Of a stretch of DNA of 34,249 bases, positions 16,074-25,053 are shown piece after piece. Position 1 is the first letter of the stretch. Each line of letters opens with the position of its first letter. A program made the position numbers and the translations under genes. A model generated the notes under the pieces. It ran no database searches. It was given only the letters and a program-made list of their open reading frames with translations, and was not told the origin of the DNA. Source of the stretch: Chloroflexi bacterium HGW-Chloroflexi-4 (GTDB taxonomy: Bacteria > Chloroflexota > Anaerolineae > Anaerolineales > Anaerolineaceae). The stretch is taken from contig PHBW01000032.1 of the NCBI GenBank assembly GCA_002840715.1, positions 1 to 34,249 on the forward strand, written 5' to 3'.

Positions 16074-16103
16074 AAAAAAGAGACGCGATCGCGTCTCTTT
16101 TTT
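16074..16103. terminator. Perfectly palindromic bidirectional terminator between trxA and murA
   Basis: Thirty bases form a perfect palindrome: six A, GAGACGCGATCGCGTCTC, six T. It works in both orientations for the convergent genes. The centre contains GCGATCGC. Confidence 0.9.
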
Positions 16104-16106
16104 GAT

Positions 16107-17390
16107 CTATTCTTCTTTTTGGCGTTCTATTTTGGCACCCAACTGTTGTAATTTTTTCTCTACCTGTTCATAGCCGCGGTCAATTTGATTGACATTTCGG
16201 ATAATGGACTTTCCATTCGCCGATAATGAGGCAATCACGAGAGCCATACCCGCCCGAATATCAGGACTTTCCATTTTTTCGCCGGAAAGTCGGGTTGGAC
16301 CTTGCACCATACAGCGGTGAGGGTCACAGAGGACGATTTGAGCGCCCATTCCCACTAATTTATCCGTAAAGAACATACGTGATGGGTACATCCAATCATG
16401 AAAGAGCACAGTGCCTTTGGACTGGGTGGCCACAACGATGGCAATACTCATCAAGTCTGTCGGGAATGAAGGCCAGGGCATAACCCCTATGTTGGGTATG
16501 GCGCCGCCCAAATCAGGTTCGATTTCCAACTTTTGATTTGAGGGCACGATGATATCGTCACCATTTTCCTGCCAGGTGACGCCTAAACGGCCAAAGACCA
16601 ACTTGATCATCCCAAGATATTTGTTGCCGGCGTTGCGAATGGTGATATTGCCGTTAGTGACCGCCGCGGCGCCAATGAAACTGACCACTTCAAGATAATC
16701 AGGTCCAATGGTAAATTCGCCACCGTGCAGCGCATCAACGCCGTCAATTTTGAGTGTATTTGATCCAATGTGTTTGATCTTTGCACCCAATTGGTTTAGA
16801 AATTGACATAATTCCTGCACGTGGGGCTCAGATGCTGCGTTTCTAATGACGGAGCAGCCCTTGGCTCTAACACATGCCATAATTGCGTTTTCTGTGGCAG
16901 TCACACTGGCTTCGTCAAGAAGGATATCTGAACCAACGAGTCCGTTGGCTTTGAATTTGAAACTGCGATCATAAGTGATTTGGGTACCAAGCTTCTCAAG
17001 AGCAAGCAGGTGGGTATCCACACGACGGCGGCCAATCACATCACCGCCAGGAGGGGGTAGCTGCAGGTCTCCTGAGCGAGCCACCATTGGCCCTGCAAGC
17101 AGGATTGATGCACGAATTTTTCTACATAGATCAGGATCAAGGTCAGTTGGTCGAACTTCTTTTGCGTGAATTCTCCAGGTGTCTGAACCCAGATCGTCTA
17201 CTTCAACACCCAGGCTCATGATCAATTTACGCATGGTTTGTACATCTTGAATATCGGGTACATTGTGCATGATGACCGGTTCTTCGGTCAGCAAACAGGC
17301 AGCCAGTAAGGGTAATGCCGCATTTTTATTACCAGCGGGGGTAACTTCTCCTTTGAGGGGGGTTCCGCCTTCGATAACAAATTTTTCCAT
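16107..17390 (-). CDS. murA: UDP-N-acetylglucosamine 1-carboxyvinyltransferase (Cys-to-Asp type)
   Basis: MurA adds enolpyruvate from PEP to UDP-GlcNAc, the first committed step of peptidoglycan synthesis. The 427-residue protein has GNKNAALP with Lys22-Asn23, the loop LPPPGGDVIGRRRVDTHL at 111-128, and FPTDLMS (the catalytic Asp region) around 300-310. In most MurA proteins the loop holds the reactive Cys (GGC). Here it is Asp117, the same substitution known in Mycobacterium tuberculosis and Chlamydia, which keeps activity but prevents fosfomycin alkylation. GGAG lies six bases before the ATG. Presence of murA suggests at least some peptidoglycan synthesis. Paralogy with a Cys-type copy elsewhere cannot be excluded. 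Confidence 0.95.
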   Translation of the reverse strand: MEKFVIEGGTPLKGEVTPAGNKNAALPLLAACLLTEEPVIMHNVPDIQDVQTMRKLIMSLGVEVDDLGSDTWRIHAKEVRPTDLDPDLCRKIRASILLAGPMVARSGDLQLPPPGGDVIGRRRVDTHLLALEKLGTQITYDRSFKFKANGLVGSDILLDEASVTATENAIMACVRAKGCSVIRNAASEPHVQELCQFLNQLGAKIKHIGSNTLKIDGVDALHGGEFTIGPDYLEVVSFIGAAAVTNGNITIRNAGNKYLGMIKLVFGRLGVTWQENGDDIIVPSNQKLEIEPDLGGAIPNIGVMPWPSFPTDLMSIAIVVATQSKGTVLFHDWMYPSRMFFTDKLVGMGAQIVLCDPHRCMVQGPTRLSGEKMESPDIRAGMALVIASLSANGKSIIRNVNQIDRGYEQVEKKLQQLGAKIERQKEE

Positions 17391-17452
17391 CAGGTTCTCC
17401 AGTGGTGGTCGAAAAGATTATTTTCTGTATGCTGTGAATCGATGACGGGGTA

Positions 17453-17458
17453 ATTATA
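17453..17458 (-). promoter_or_regulatory. -10 element of murA
   Basis: Consensus TATAAT on the reverse strand, about 60 bases before the murA ATG, with a weak CTGAAT at -35 spacing (17). The gap from 17391 to 17550 also carries a TATACT box at 17504-17509 that may serve the divergent GNAT-like gene. Confidence 0.5.
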
Positions 17459-17550
17459 ACGTGAGTTTTCAATGGATTCAGGAATCGCTTTCTTGATTTA
17501 GTGTATACTCGACACAATTGAAGTTATTCTTTTTATATATAGAGGCCCTT

Positions 17551-18684
17551 ATGATAGTCATTGAAACTGTTGACCTAAAATCTAATCAACAAATTAATGC
17601 ATTTGTGCAATTTCAATATGATCTTTACAAAGGCGTTTCTCAATTTTGCCCACCTTTTTTCAATGATATCAAGCTGATGTTAAACAAAAACAAACATCCA
17701 TTTTTTGAACATTCAGACGGCGAGTTTTTGGTAGCCAAACAAGATGGAAAGATCGTAGGCCGCCTAGGCATTTTTGTTAATAATCCATTCAATGATTATC
17801 ACAAGACCAAAAAAGCTCAGTTTTATTTGTTTGAGTGTATCAATGACCAGGAAGTCGCCAATAAGCTCTTCGATTCTGCTTTCGCCTGGTGCAGGGAACG
17901 CGGTTTGGATGAGGTGGTAGGACCGAAAGGTCTCGCCGCTTTCGATGGATACGGCGTGTTAGTGGATGGATTTGAACATCGCCAAATGATGATCATGATG
18001 AACTACAATTTTGAGTATTATCCCAAACTACTTGAAACGGTCGGATTTGAAAAAGAGGTTGATTTTGTCTCGTGCTATGTGCATGCCAGCGATTTCAATA
18101 TCCCACCAAAGGTAAAGGAAGTTTCACGCAGAGTAAAAGAGCGAGGCAACTTTAAAGTTTTATCTTTCAAAAGTAAAAGTCAAATGATGAAAGATTGGGC
18201 TGACCAAATTGGACAAGCCTACAACGACACATTTATCAATAATTGGGAATATTATCCGCTGAGTAAGGCTGAGGTAAAGCTGCTGGTTGATAATTTGCTG
18301 GTTGTGGCTGACCCCAAATTGGTGAAGATCATCACTTACAATGACAAAATCGTTGGCTTTTTATTGGCTTTTCCGGATATTACAGCCGCTTTGCAACGTC
18401 ACGGCGGTAAGATTACTCCGTTTGCGCTGATTGATATTGCGATCGAGTTGAAAAAATCCAAATGGGTTTCCATCAATGGTGCCGGCGTGCTGCCAGAATT
18501 CCAGGGTAGAGGCGGTATGGCGTTGTTGTATGACGAAATGGAAAAAACGATCAAAGATTATGGATTTATCCACGGTGAGATGACGCAGGTTGCTGAAACC
18601 GCCGAACAAATGCGCAAAGACCTGATCAACCTTGGCGGCCAGCCCTACAAGAACCACAGGGTTTACCATAAGAAAATTGCCTAA
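17551..18684 (+). CDS. GNAT-like acyltransferase family protein
   Basis: A 377-residue protein with two lobes. The N-terminal lobe contains FLVAKQDGKIVGRLGIFVN at about 59-77, typical of a GNAT core strand pair, and GPKGLAAFDGYGVLVDGFE further on. The C-terminal lobe contains NGAGVLPEFQGRGGMALLYDEM, which matches GNAT motif A (Q/R-x-x-G-x-G/A) for acyl-CoA pyrophosphate binding. It ends with HRVYHKKIA. The start is the ATG six bases after AGAGG; an upstream TTG gives only a hydrophobic tail of no family likeness. Substrate is unknown. It stands alone between murA and a terminator. Confidence 0.8.
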   Translation: MIVIETVDLKSNQQINAFVQFQYDLYKGVSQFCPPFFNDIKLMLNKNKHPFFEHSDGEFLVAKQDGKIVGRLGIFVNNPFNDYHKTKKAQFYLFECINDQEVANKLFDSAFAWCRERGLDEVVGPKGLAAFDGYGVLVDGFEHRQMMIMMNYNFEYYPKLLETVGFEKEVDFVSCYVHASDFNIPPKVKEVSRRVKERGNFKVLSFKSKSQMMKDWADQIGQAYNDTFINNWEYYPLSKAEVKLLVDNLLVVADPKLVKIITYNDKIVGFLLAFPDITAALQRHGGKITPFALIDIAIELKKSKWVSINGAGVLPEFQGRGGMALLYDEMEKTIKDYGFIHGEMTQVAETAEQMRKDLINLGGQPYKNHRVYHKKIA

Positions 18685-18690
18685 TTAGTC

Positions 18691-18727
18691 AAAAAAGACG
18701 ATCTCAATAAGTTGAGATCGTCTTTTT
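18691..18727. terminator. Bidirectional terminator between the GNAT-like gene and the hydrolase gene
   Basis: An 11-base perfect stem (GACGATCTCAA / TTGAGATCGTC) with loop TAAG is flanked by A6 on the left and T5 on the right, between convergent genes. Confidence 0.9.
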
Positions 18728-19480
18728 CTAACTGCGGATTACAAAATATTGGCGCAAGTCTTTTACTTTGCCGGGGTCAATATCCACGACGAACAGACCT
18801 TCTTTATCGGCTGGCGCACGGAATAATATTTCACCATCAGGTGCAATTACGGTGCTGTGGCCTCCGTAAATATCATTACCGCTTTGGCCAACAGAATTGA
18901 CTGCGATCATGTATGCCTGGTTTTCAATTGCGCGGGCTTGAAGCAAGACATCCCAGTGGTTTATGCGAGAAAGTGGCCAATGAGCAGACATCAAGAATAT
19001 CTCTGTTTCATGCAGCCGTAGGTTCAGGAAAAGTTCTGGAAAGCGTAAATCGTAACAAATGCTCATTCCAGTTTTTCCAAGTATTGATTTGAAAGGAATA
19101 GGGGCTTCGCCGGCAGTGAAATAATCGTCTTCATGCATACGGGCAAATAAATGATTCTTATAATAACGAATTCTGGTAAATTTGGGTTGAAATGTATTAA
19201 AGGAATTGAAAAATTGGCTGTCTTGTTTCTCTATGAATGTACCGCAAATGGTGATCCCTGAAATATCTGAGATCTCTTGTAAATAGTTAATCAGTAAACA
19301 ATTATTTTCTGTAGCATCATCAAGATGGTGATAATCAAACCCGGAAGACCATAATTCTGGCAGCAATACCAAGTCACATTTTTGTTCTTTGGCAGAATTA
19401 ATCAAAGCTTTGCCCACAGCAACATTTTTTTGCATATTGCCATATTCAACATTCATTTGTGCAAGCCCAATTTTTTTCAT
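18728..19480 (-). CDS. Carbon-nitrogen hydrolase (nitrilase superfamily, omega-amidase-like)
   Basis: A 250-residue amidase-type enzyme with the full catalytic set: Glu42 (LLPELW), Lys108 (RYYKNHLF) and Cys142 (SICYDLRFPELF). These hydrolyse C-N bonds through a thioester. The HW...QARAIENQAY region and the GHSTVIAPDGEIL segment are standard. The short single-domain form and ICYDLRFPE context resemble omega-amidase/YafV, which hydrolyses alpha-ketoglutaramate, but substrate cannot be fixed from motifs alone. ATG is preferred; a TTG directly upstream is possible. A TATAAT ends nine bases before the ATG and no ribosome binding site is visible, so the mRNA may be leaderless. Confidence 0.92.
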   Translation of the reverse strand: MKKIGLAQMNVEYGNMQKNVAVGKALINSAKEQKCDLVLLPELWSSGFDYHHLDDATENNCLLINYLQEISDISGITICGTFIEKQDSQFFNSFNTFQPKFTRIRYYKNHLFARMHEDDYFTAGEAPIPFKSILGKTGMSICYDLRFPELFLNLRLHETEIFLMSAHWPLSRINHWDVLLQARAIENQAYMIAVNSVGQSGNDIYGGHSTVIAPDGEILFRAPADKEGLFVVDIDPGKVKDLRQYFVIRS

Positions 19481-19489
19481 CAAGATTCA

Positions 19490-19497
19490 ATTATAAT
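19490..19497. promoter_or_regulatory. Symmetric -10 box shared by divergent genes
   Basis: ATTATAAT contains TATAAT on both strands, offset by two bases. The minus reading lies nine bases before the hydrolase ATG. The plus reading lies about 33 bases before the GTG of the membrane protein gene. -35 elements are weak. Confidence 0.5.
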
Positions 19498-19530
19498 GGC
19501 GTTAAGGATTAAAAAATAATCGGTGACTTT

Positions 19531-20781
19531 GTGATAAAAACTATACAGAAGAATAAAACGATCATTCTGGCTATCTCAATTTTGGTATTGAGTATGCTAT
19601 TAACCTTGCTCAATTTTCAATATACAAAATCCAATCCAGGTGGGGAAGATTTTTTAATCAATTGGTCTGCCACGCGCGGGTTCATGACACAAGGGCTTAG
19701 TCCATATGGCTCAGAAGCAAGTCAATCTATTCAAGATGAACTAAATCTTCATGAGATAACACGCACATTAGAAAATCCAAAATTTTCAATGCCATTGTAT
19801 GGAATGCTTATATTCAGTCCTTTTGCTCTGATAGCTGACTTTGAAATTGCAAGAGCTGTTTGGATGACCTTTTTGGAAATTAGTTTGATTGCAATCATTA
19901 TATTAAGTATGCATTTGACTTATTGGAAAATCAACCCGATTCTCTTAACGTCACTTTTCTTGTTCGGGTTATTTGGATTTCATGGAATTATGCCTTTGTT
20001 GGATGGCAGCCTGTCCATCCCGATCACATTAATGACATTAGGCATACTTATTACCATCCATAATAAACAAGATGAAGCGGCAGGCTTAATGATTGCCTTC
20101 ACTACTATGCTGCCAGTACCGATCGGTTTGTTTTTAATTTTCGTGCTTGTGTGGGTTATTGCGACGCGCCGAGGGAAAATCATCGCCTGGTTTCTGGCTA
20201 CTTTTTCACTTTTATTGGGATTTTCCTTTGCGGTCATTCCAAGCTGGTTGATCCAATTTTTAACAAATATGATTGGAGCATACCGCGAGTTGGATTCAGC
20301 TTCTCCTGGCGGAATATTAATCAACCGTTGGGGGGCAGTTGGTGAAAGATTTGCAATTGGAATTTCTATTGTAATTGGCTTAATACTTGTATTTGAATGG
20401 TGGCAGGCAGTCAAAGGCGGACAAAAAAGATTTATCTGGACAGCTTTACTCACTTTGGCGTTAGGTACCTGGAGCGGTATTAAAACAAGCCCGTTAAATT
20501 ATGTGCTGCTTTACCCGGCATTGATTATGGGACTCGAACTACTATTTGAACGTTGGAAAAACAAGGCAAACGGCACTATTTTGATAATCCTGGTCGTGTT
20601 ATTTCTGGGAAGTTGGTCCATATTTCTTTTGACCATGTCGGCCAGTTTCCAAACAGGGGTCAGCTCATTCTTATTTATTCCGCTTCCAATTACAACCATC
20701 GTTTTATTGTATTGGTCAAAATGGTGGGTTGTTAAATCCAATTCAGTTGACCTAAAGACTACTTTGATTAATCTCAAGTGA
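19531..20781 (+). CDS. Polytopic membrane protein, GT-C/GT87-like (DUF2029-type) glycosyltransferase
   Basis: A 416-residue protein with roughly ten membrane segments. The first extracytoplasmic loop reads GGEDFLINWSATRGFMTQGL then SPYG (residues about 37-60), which matches the pattern D-(F/Y)-xx-Y/W-xA-R-xxx-x-G-xxPY of polyprenol-phosphate-mannose-dependent GT87 enzymes. Such enzymes transfer sugars from lipid-phosphate donors on the outer face of the membrane. Start is GTG; no ATG fits better and GGTGA lies seven bases upstream of it. It forms a tight three-gene set with the next two membrane proteins. Donor and acceptor are unknown, and assignment to GT87 is by pattern only. Confidence 0.72.
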   Translation: MIKTIQKNKTIILAISILVLSMLLTLLNFQYTKSNPGGEDFLINWSATRGFMTQGLSPYGSEASQSIQDELNLHEITRTLENPKFSMPLYGMLIFSPFALIADFEIARAVWMTFLEISLIAIIILSMHLTYWKINPILLTSLFLFGLFGFHGIMPLLDGSLSIPITLMTLGILITIHNKQDEAAGLMIAFTTMLPVPIGLFLIFVLVWVIATRRGKIIAWFLATFSLLLGFSFAVIPSWLIQFLTNMIGAYRELDSASPGGILINRWGAVGERFAIGISIVIGLILVFEWWQAVKGGQKRFIWTALLTLALGTWSGIKTSPLNYVLLYPALIMGLELLFERWKNKANGTILIILVVLFLGSWSIFLLTMSASFQTGVSSFLFIPLPITTIVLLYWSKWWVVKSNSVDLKTTLINLK

Positions 20782-20782
20782 A

Positions 20783-22369
20783 ATGAAAAAATCTGATTAC
20801 GGCGTCTTGTTTTTGGTGGCTATGTTTTTTTTCAGCCTTCTGGCGACCTTACAAAAGATGCCAGGTTATATGGATGCTGAGTATTATTATGGGCAAGGTA
20901 TCAGGCTTGTGCAACATCACGACCTTATCGAAACCTTTATTTGGAATTATCTCAATAATCCAACTGTAGTAATTGGGCAGGGTTTTACATTTTGGCTGCC
21001 GGGAACATCAATTCTGGCTGCACTCGGCATGTTGATTTCTGGAAGCACTCAGTTTTTCAACGCCAGATTGATATTTATTGCCATGGCGGCCTGGATTCCA
21101 TTGATGGCTGCATTTTTTGCCACCAGATTCATACCAACAAAGAGAGCAGGTTGGCTGGCAGGATTACTCGCATTGTTTTCCGGGCTATATTTACCTTTCT
21201 TGACCATAACTGAAACCTTCACACCTTTCATGTTTTTTGGCGGGATTTTCTTTATCAGCATCTGGTTTGCAAACAAACAATTTTCAGAAGGAAAAAGGTT
21301 TCTCCCATGGTTTCTTCTAAGTGGTTTTACGGCAGGACTCATGAGTTTGATTCGCTCTGATGGGCTTCTTTGGTTGGCGGGAGGATGGTTTGGTATTTTT
21401 TTGATTTTTCAGCAACCCGTTAGAAAATTGGGAATGATTATTGTCAATTTGGCATGGATATTATTTGGCTTTGCAATTGTGATGGCTCCCTGGTTTATTA
21501 GAAATCTTGTCGAATTCAATGCGCTATTTCCGAGTGGAAATGGATTAATGCCGTGGTTGACAAAATATGATGACCTTTTCGTGTATCCATCAACGTTAAT
21601 AAGTTTTTCCAGTTGGATATCATCTGGAATTGGCGTTATTCTGTTGGATCGTCTCAAAGCAATAGGCTTGAACCTGCAAACACTAATCGCGGCCGGAGGC
21701 ATGATATTTTTATCCCCCTTGATGGTAATCGGATTTTGGAAAAAACGATTTTTCACAGTAATAAAACTTACTTTGGTGATGTTATCAGCGATTTTCGTTG
21801 CAATGACATTTATATTTCCATATGCGGGTGAGCGAGGTGGATTTTTTCATTCCTTGTCGGCAGTGCAGATAATCTTTTGGAGTTTGGTCCCTGTTGGGTT
21901 GGAATCCACCATTCATTGGGGAGTACAACATCGAAAATGGGTAACAGACCGCTCCTGGAAGATGTTTGGGACTGCACTGGTGGTGGTTGCATTTATTTTT
22001 TCGGCTTTATTGTTTCAAGATAAGTTGATGAATGGACCTGAGAGCGGAATTCCGTGGAATCAGACTCAGAGTTATTATGTATTGATTGACGATAAACTGG
22101 AAGAAATAACCGGTGAAAATAAAAACGTGATCATGGTTAATAATCCTCCTGGTTATACATTGGCGACGGGACGAGCTAGTATTATGATCCCAACAGGCGG
22201 GGCAGAAGCACTCTTAGGCGCAAGTGAACAGTATGGAGCGAGTTACCTGGTGTTAAATTCTGAACGCAAAGATATACAAGCGCTGGTCGATAATGAAGCT
22301 ATATTGAACGATTATTTTCTTTTCATGTTTGAAGTGGCGGGGAATCGTGTTTATGAAGTCAACCGATAA
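20783..22369 (+). CDS. Polytopic membrane protein, GT39/ArnT-like glycosyltransferase
   Basis: A 528-residue protein with about twelve membrane segments and a soluble C-terminal part of about 110 residues. After the first membrane segment the loop GYMDAEYYYGQGIRL holds the acidic residues (D/E) expected for the first catalytic loop of GT-C enzymes of the PMT/ArnT type, followed by a long hydrophilic loop and FWLPGTS. The C-terminal domain (QTQSYYVLIDDKLEEI onward) resembles soluble periplasmic domains of such enzymes. The ATG follows one base after the previous stop codon, so translation is coupled. Its gene end overlaps the next start. Substrate unknown. Confidence 0.72.
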   Translation: MKKSDYGVLFLVAMFFFSLLATLQKMPGYMDAEYYYGQGIRLVQHHDLIETFIWNYLNNPTVVIGQGFTFWLPGTSILAALGMLISGSTQFFNARLIFIAMAAWIPLMAAFFATRFIPTKRAGWLAGLLALFSGLYLPFLTITETFTPFMFFGGIFFISIWFANKQFSEGKRFLPWFLLSGFTAGLMSLIRSDGLLWLAGGWFGIFLIFQQPVRKLGMIIVNLAWILFGFAIVMAPWFIRNLVEFNALFPSGNGLMPWLTKYDDLFVYPSTLISFSSWISSGIGVILLDRLKAIGLNLQTLIAAGGMIFLSPLMVIGFWKKRFFTVIKLTLVMLSAIFVAMTFIFPYAGERGGFFHSLSAVQIIFWSLVPVGLESTIHWGVQHRKWVTDRSWKMFGTALVVVAFIFSALLFQDKLMNGPESGIPWNQTQSYYVLIDDKLEEITGENKNVIMVNNPPGYTLATGRASIMIPTGGAEALLGASEQYGASYLVLNSERKDIQALVDNEAILNDYFLFMFEVAGNRVYEVNR

Positions 22370-23843
22370 AAGGTTTTCCAACATAATTAGCGATATTAAA
22401 ATTCAGCGCTGGATTGTTATTTGTTTTACATTGATCATTGGCGGAATTTTTATTTTTTTGGGAAATAACCTCAATCAATCGGGTTTTCCACTGGATGACG
22501 CCTGGATTCATCAAACTTACGCCAGAAATCTTGCTCAAAGCGGATTATGGGAATACATTCCAGGCCAGGCATCTGCAGGTTCAACCTCCCCTTTGTGGAC
22601 AATGTTATTAAGTATCGGTTTCATATTAGGTTTTACCGAACCCTATTTATGGACCTCAATCTTATCAGTTGCTGTTTTGATTGGAATCGCTTTGGTCATC
22701 AATGAGATTCTTCAACATTTCTTCACAGAATCTCCATTTTTTGGCTTGGCCGGAAGCCTTTTTGTCATTTTAGATTGGCATTTATTGTGGAGTTCTGCAT
22801 CAGGTATGGAGACGCTTTTATATTCTCTTGCCAGTCTGTATATTTTTTGGCTGTTGATCAGCAGAAAGTATTGGGGCTGGCTGGGTGCGTTATGTGGATT
22901 AATTATTTGGATCCGACCTGATGGTGTAACCATATTGGGGCCCATATTCTTATTGATGGGAATTCAAATTATTTATCGAAAGTTTAATTTGCGCGATGGG
23001 TTTTTATTCTTTATTCCATTCTTGGCAACGCTTTTTGTATATATTTTGTTTATTTATTCAATCTCGGGATCACTATTTCCGAATACTTTTTACGCCAAAC
23101 AAATGGAATATGCAAGTGTTTTGCAGCAGCCTTTTATACAGCGAATAGGAAAAATCCTACTTGTGCCGGTTTCAGGAGCAGGAATTTTTCTCATCCCCGG
23201 GTTTGTTGTGTCTATTTATCAAGCTGTTAAACAGCGAAATTGGTGGTTGATTGCAACAATCTTATGGTTTTTCGGTTATGGTGTCTTGTATGCATTGCGA
23301 TTGCCCATGACTTATCAGCATGGTCGATATTTAATGCCCATGATCCCCGTGTTATATTTGATTGGAATTATGGGGTCAAAACAATTATTGAACTTGATTT
23401 CAAAAAACGAAGGTTGGCTACAGAGGATCAAAAAGCCAGTAATTGTAGGATTGTTTGTTTTCAATTTTATTTTTGCTATTAATGGCTTGCAAACTATCAG
23501 GATGGATATTCAAACTATTGATCAATTAATGGTAAAACCTGCGTTGTGGATTAAAAGTAATACTGAAAAAGAAGCCATTATTGCAGTCCATGACATAGGC
23601 GCCATGGGATATTTTGGAGAGCGTCAAATAATCGATCTGGCGGGATTAATTCAGCCTGAGCTGATTCCGATCATTCGCGATGAAGCAGGTATTAAACTTT
23701 ACTTGACAAACGCGAATGCAGATTATTTGGTGGTTTTCAGAGATTGGTATCCTGGATTGGTTGATTATGGGGTTGTAGAAGAAAATTTTACAATACCTTC
23801 ACTAGCTGGAACTGAAATGGTGGAAATCAGGAAATTACGATAA
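22353..23843 (+). CDS. Polytopic membrane protein, GT39-like glycosyltransferase
   Basis: A 496-residue protein with about eleven membrane segments. Residues about 40-70 contain FPLDDAWIHQTYARNLAQSG and the ASAGSTSPLWT loop, a DD-containing first loop characteristic of a bacterial GT-C group. The C-terminal part has an AVHDIGAMGYFGERQIIDLAGL segment, also typical of that group. ATG is preferred. TTG and GTG codons just upstream would extend into a longer overlap with the preceding gene (already 17 bases). All three neighbours probably act on related envelope glycans or lipids, which is inference from linkage. The sugar is unknown. Confidence 0.74.
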   Translation: MKSTDKRFSNIISDIKIQRWIVICFTLIIGGIFIFLGNNLNQSGFPLDDAWIHQTYARNLAQSGLWEYIPGQASAGSTSPLWTMLLSIGFILGFTEPYLWTSILSVAVLIGIALVINEILQHFFTESPFFGLAGSLFVILDWHLLWSSASGMETLLYSLASLYIFWLLISRKYWGWLGALCGLIIWIRPDGVTILGPIFLLMGIQIIYRKFNLRDGFLFFIPFLATLFVYILFIYSISGSLFPNTFYAKQMEYASVLQQPFIQRIGKILLVPVSGAGIFLIPGFVVSIYQAVKQRNWWLIATILWFFGYGVLYALRLPMTYQHGRYLMPMIPVLYLIGIMGSKQLLNLISKNEGWLQRIKKPVIVGLFVFNFIFAINGLQTIRMDIQTIDQLMVKPALWIKSNTEKEAIIAVHDIGAMGYFGERQIIDLAGLIQPELIPIIRDEAGIKLYLTNANADYLVVFRDWYPGLVDYGVVEENFTIPSLAGTEMVEIRKLR

Positions 23844-23889
23844 TGTAATGTCTAAACAATATTAAAAATTCTTTATTCATAGTCAGTTA

Positions 23890-23898
23890 TGCTATACT
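23890..23898 (+). promoter_or_regulatory. Extended -10 promoter of the histidine kinase-PFK transcript
   Basis: TGCTATACT (TGn plus TATACT) lies about 41 bases before the kinase ATG, which itself follows GGAG. No convincing -35 is present. Confidence 0.5.
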
Positions 23899-23939
23899 TT
23901 AACAATTAATTATTCAGAAACGTTTATCGCGGAGCATGT

Positions 23940-25010
23940 ATGGATAACGATCCAATGACAATCGCAAATGCGAGTGACGATTACCAGGAAAAGTTGCTGG
24001 CTGATTTTGAATCCACAAAAGCTACTTTTACCGAAGTATCTGCAACCTTGAACCAAAGCCAGAATGAATTAAATCGATTGATGCAAATAAAGGCAAATGT
24101 AACCGCCCAATTGCAGCAACTTTCAGGGGATTCAGATACAGTTTCAAAAGCTGATATCCGAAATGGTTTTAATTCGGCAATGGATGCACAACAACGTTTG
24201 TTGGTTATGCGCGGACAGCTAGACAAACTTCAAGAACAAAAAAATGGACTTCAAAAATACCTGGCACTGTTAGAAAGCATTTTAGCATATCTAAATAACG
24301 GTCAAGCCAAGACTAGCGCTGTTCAAGAAAATACTGATAAGTTATCAATGCTTGAAATGCTGATCACTTCACAAGAATCTGAACGGCAGAAGTTATCCCG
24401 TCAAATGCATGACGGTCCTGCTCAAGCACTATCGAATTTTATAGTTCAGTCCGAAATTGCGACTCGAATGTATGAAATTGATCAGACTAAAGCAAAAGAA
24501 GAACTTGAAAAATTAAAACTTTCAGCGATGGGAACCTTCCAAAAAATCAGGACTTACATCTCTGATCTTCGTCCCATGATGCTGGATGATCTTGGATTGG
24601 TACCAACGATTAAACGTTATGTGATAAACCTGAAGGAACAGACAGGAGTCGACGTAAATCTAATCGTGATTGGTACCTATCGGCGATTAAAACCATATCT
24701 TGAGGTTTTTGTTTTTAGAGCTATTCAAGAATTAATAGGAAACGCCATCAAGCATAATCAAGACAATGTCAGCAAGATTAAGATTGATATCACAATAACA
24801 CTTGAAAATAATCTGGTGAAATCCGAGATAAAAGATAATGGTAAAGGTATCAAACAAACTGAGATGCTATCTACAGGCGGGTTGGGGTTGAAATTAATTA
24901 GAGAAAGATCCCAATTATTAGGCGGCTCTTTAGAGGTTGTATCGTCTGAAAGTGAAGGTACCCAGGTTACATTAATAATTCCGGTAGAGGACGAACCGGT
25001 TGTGAATTAG
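23940..25010 (+). CDS. Cytoplasmic DegS-like sensor histidine kinase
   Basis: A 356-residue kinase with no membrane segment. Residues 10-115 are predicted coiled coil (regular Leu/Gln/Ala spacing), as in DegS. The HisKA_3 phosphoacceptor region is SERQKLSRQMHDGPAQ with His157. The HATPase domain has the N box ELIGNAIKHN (Asn268), DNGKGI at 299-304 and GGLGLKLIRERSQLLGG. This subclass pairs with NarL/LuxR-type response regulators, none of which is in the window. The gene leads directly into a phosphofructokinase gene 43 bases downstream on the same strand with no terminator between them, so they may be co-transcribed. Signal unknown. Confidence 0.93.
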   Translation: MDNDPMTIANASDDYQEKLLADFESTKATFTEVSATLNQSQNELNRLMQIKANVTAQLQQLSGDSDTVSKADIRNGFNSAMDAQQRLLVMRGQLDKLQEQKNGLQKYLALLESILAYLNNGQAKTSAVQENTDKLSMLEMLITSQESERQKLSRQMHDGPAQALSNFIVQSEIATRMYEIDQTKAKEELEKLKLSAMGTFQKIRTYISDLRPMMLDDLGLVPTIKRYVINLKEQTGVDVNLIVIGTYRRLKPYLEVFVFRAIQELIGNAIKHNQDNVSKIKIDITITLENNLVKSEIKDNGKGIKQTEMLSTGGLGLKLIRERSQLLGGSLEVVSSESEGTQVTLIIPVEDEPVVN

Positions 25011-25053
25011 AGTTGCCAAAGTCCGAAATTATTTTCATTGAGGAGAGAAAGAG

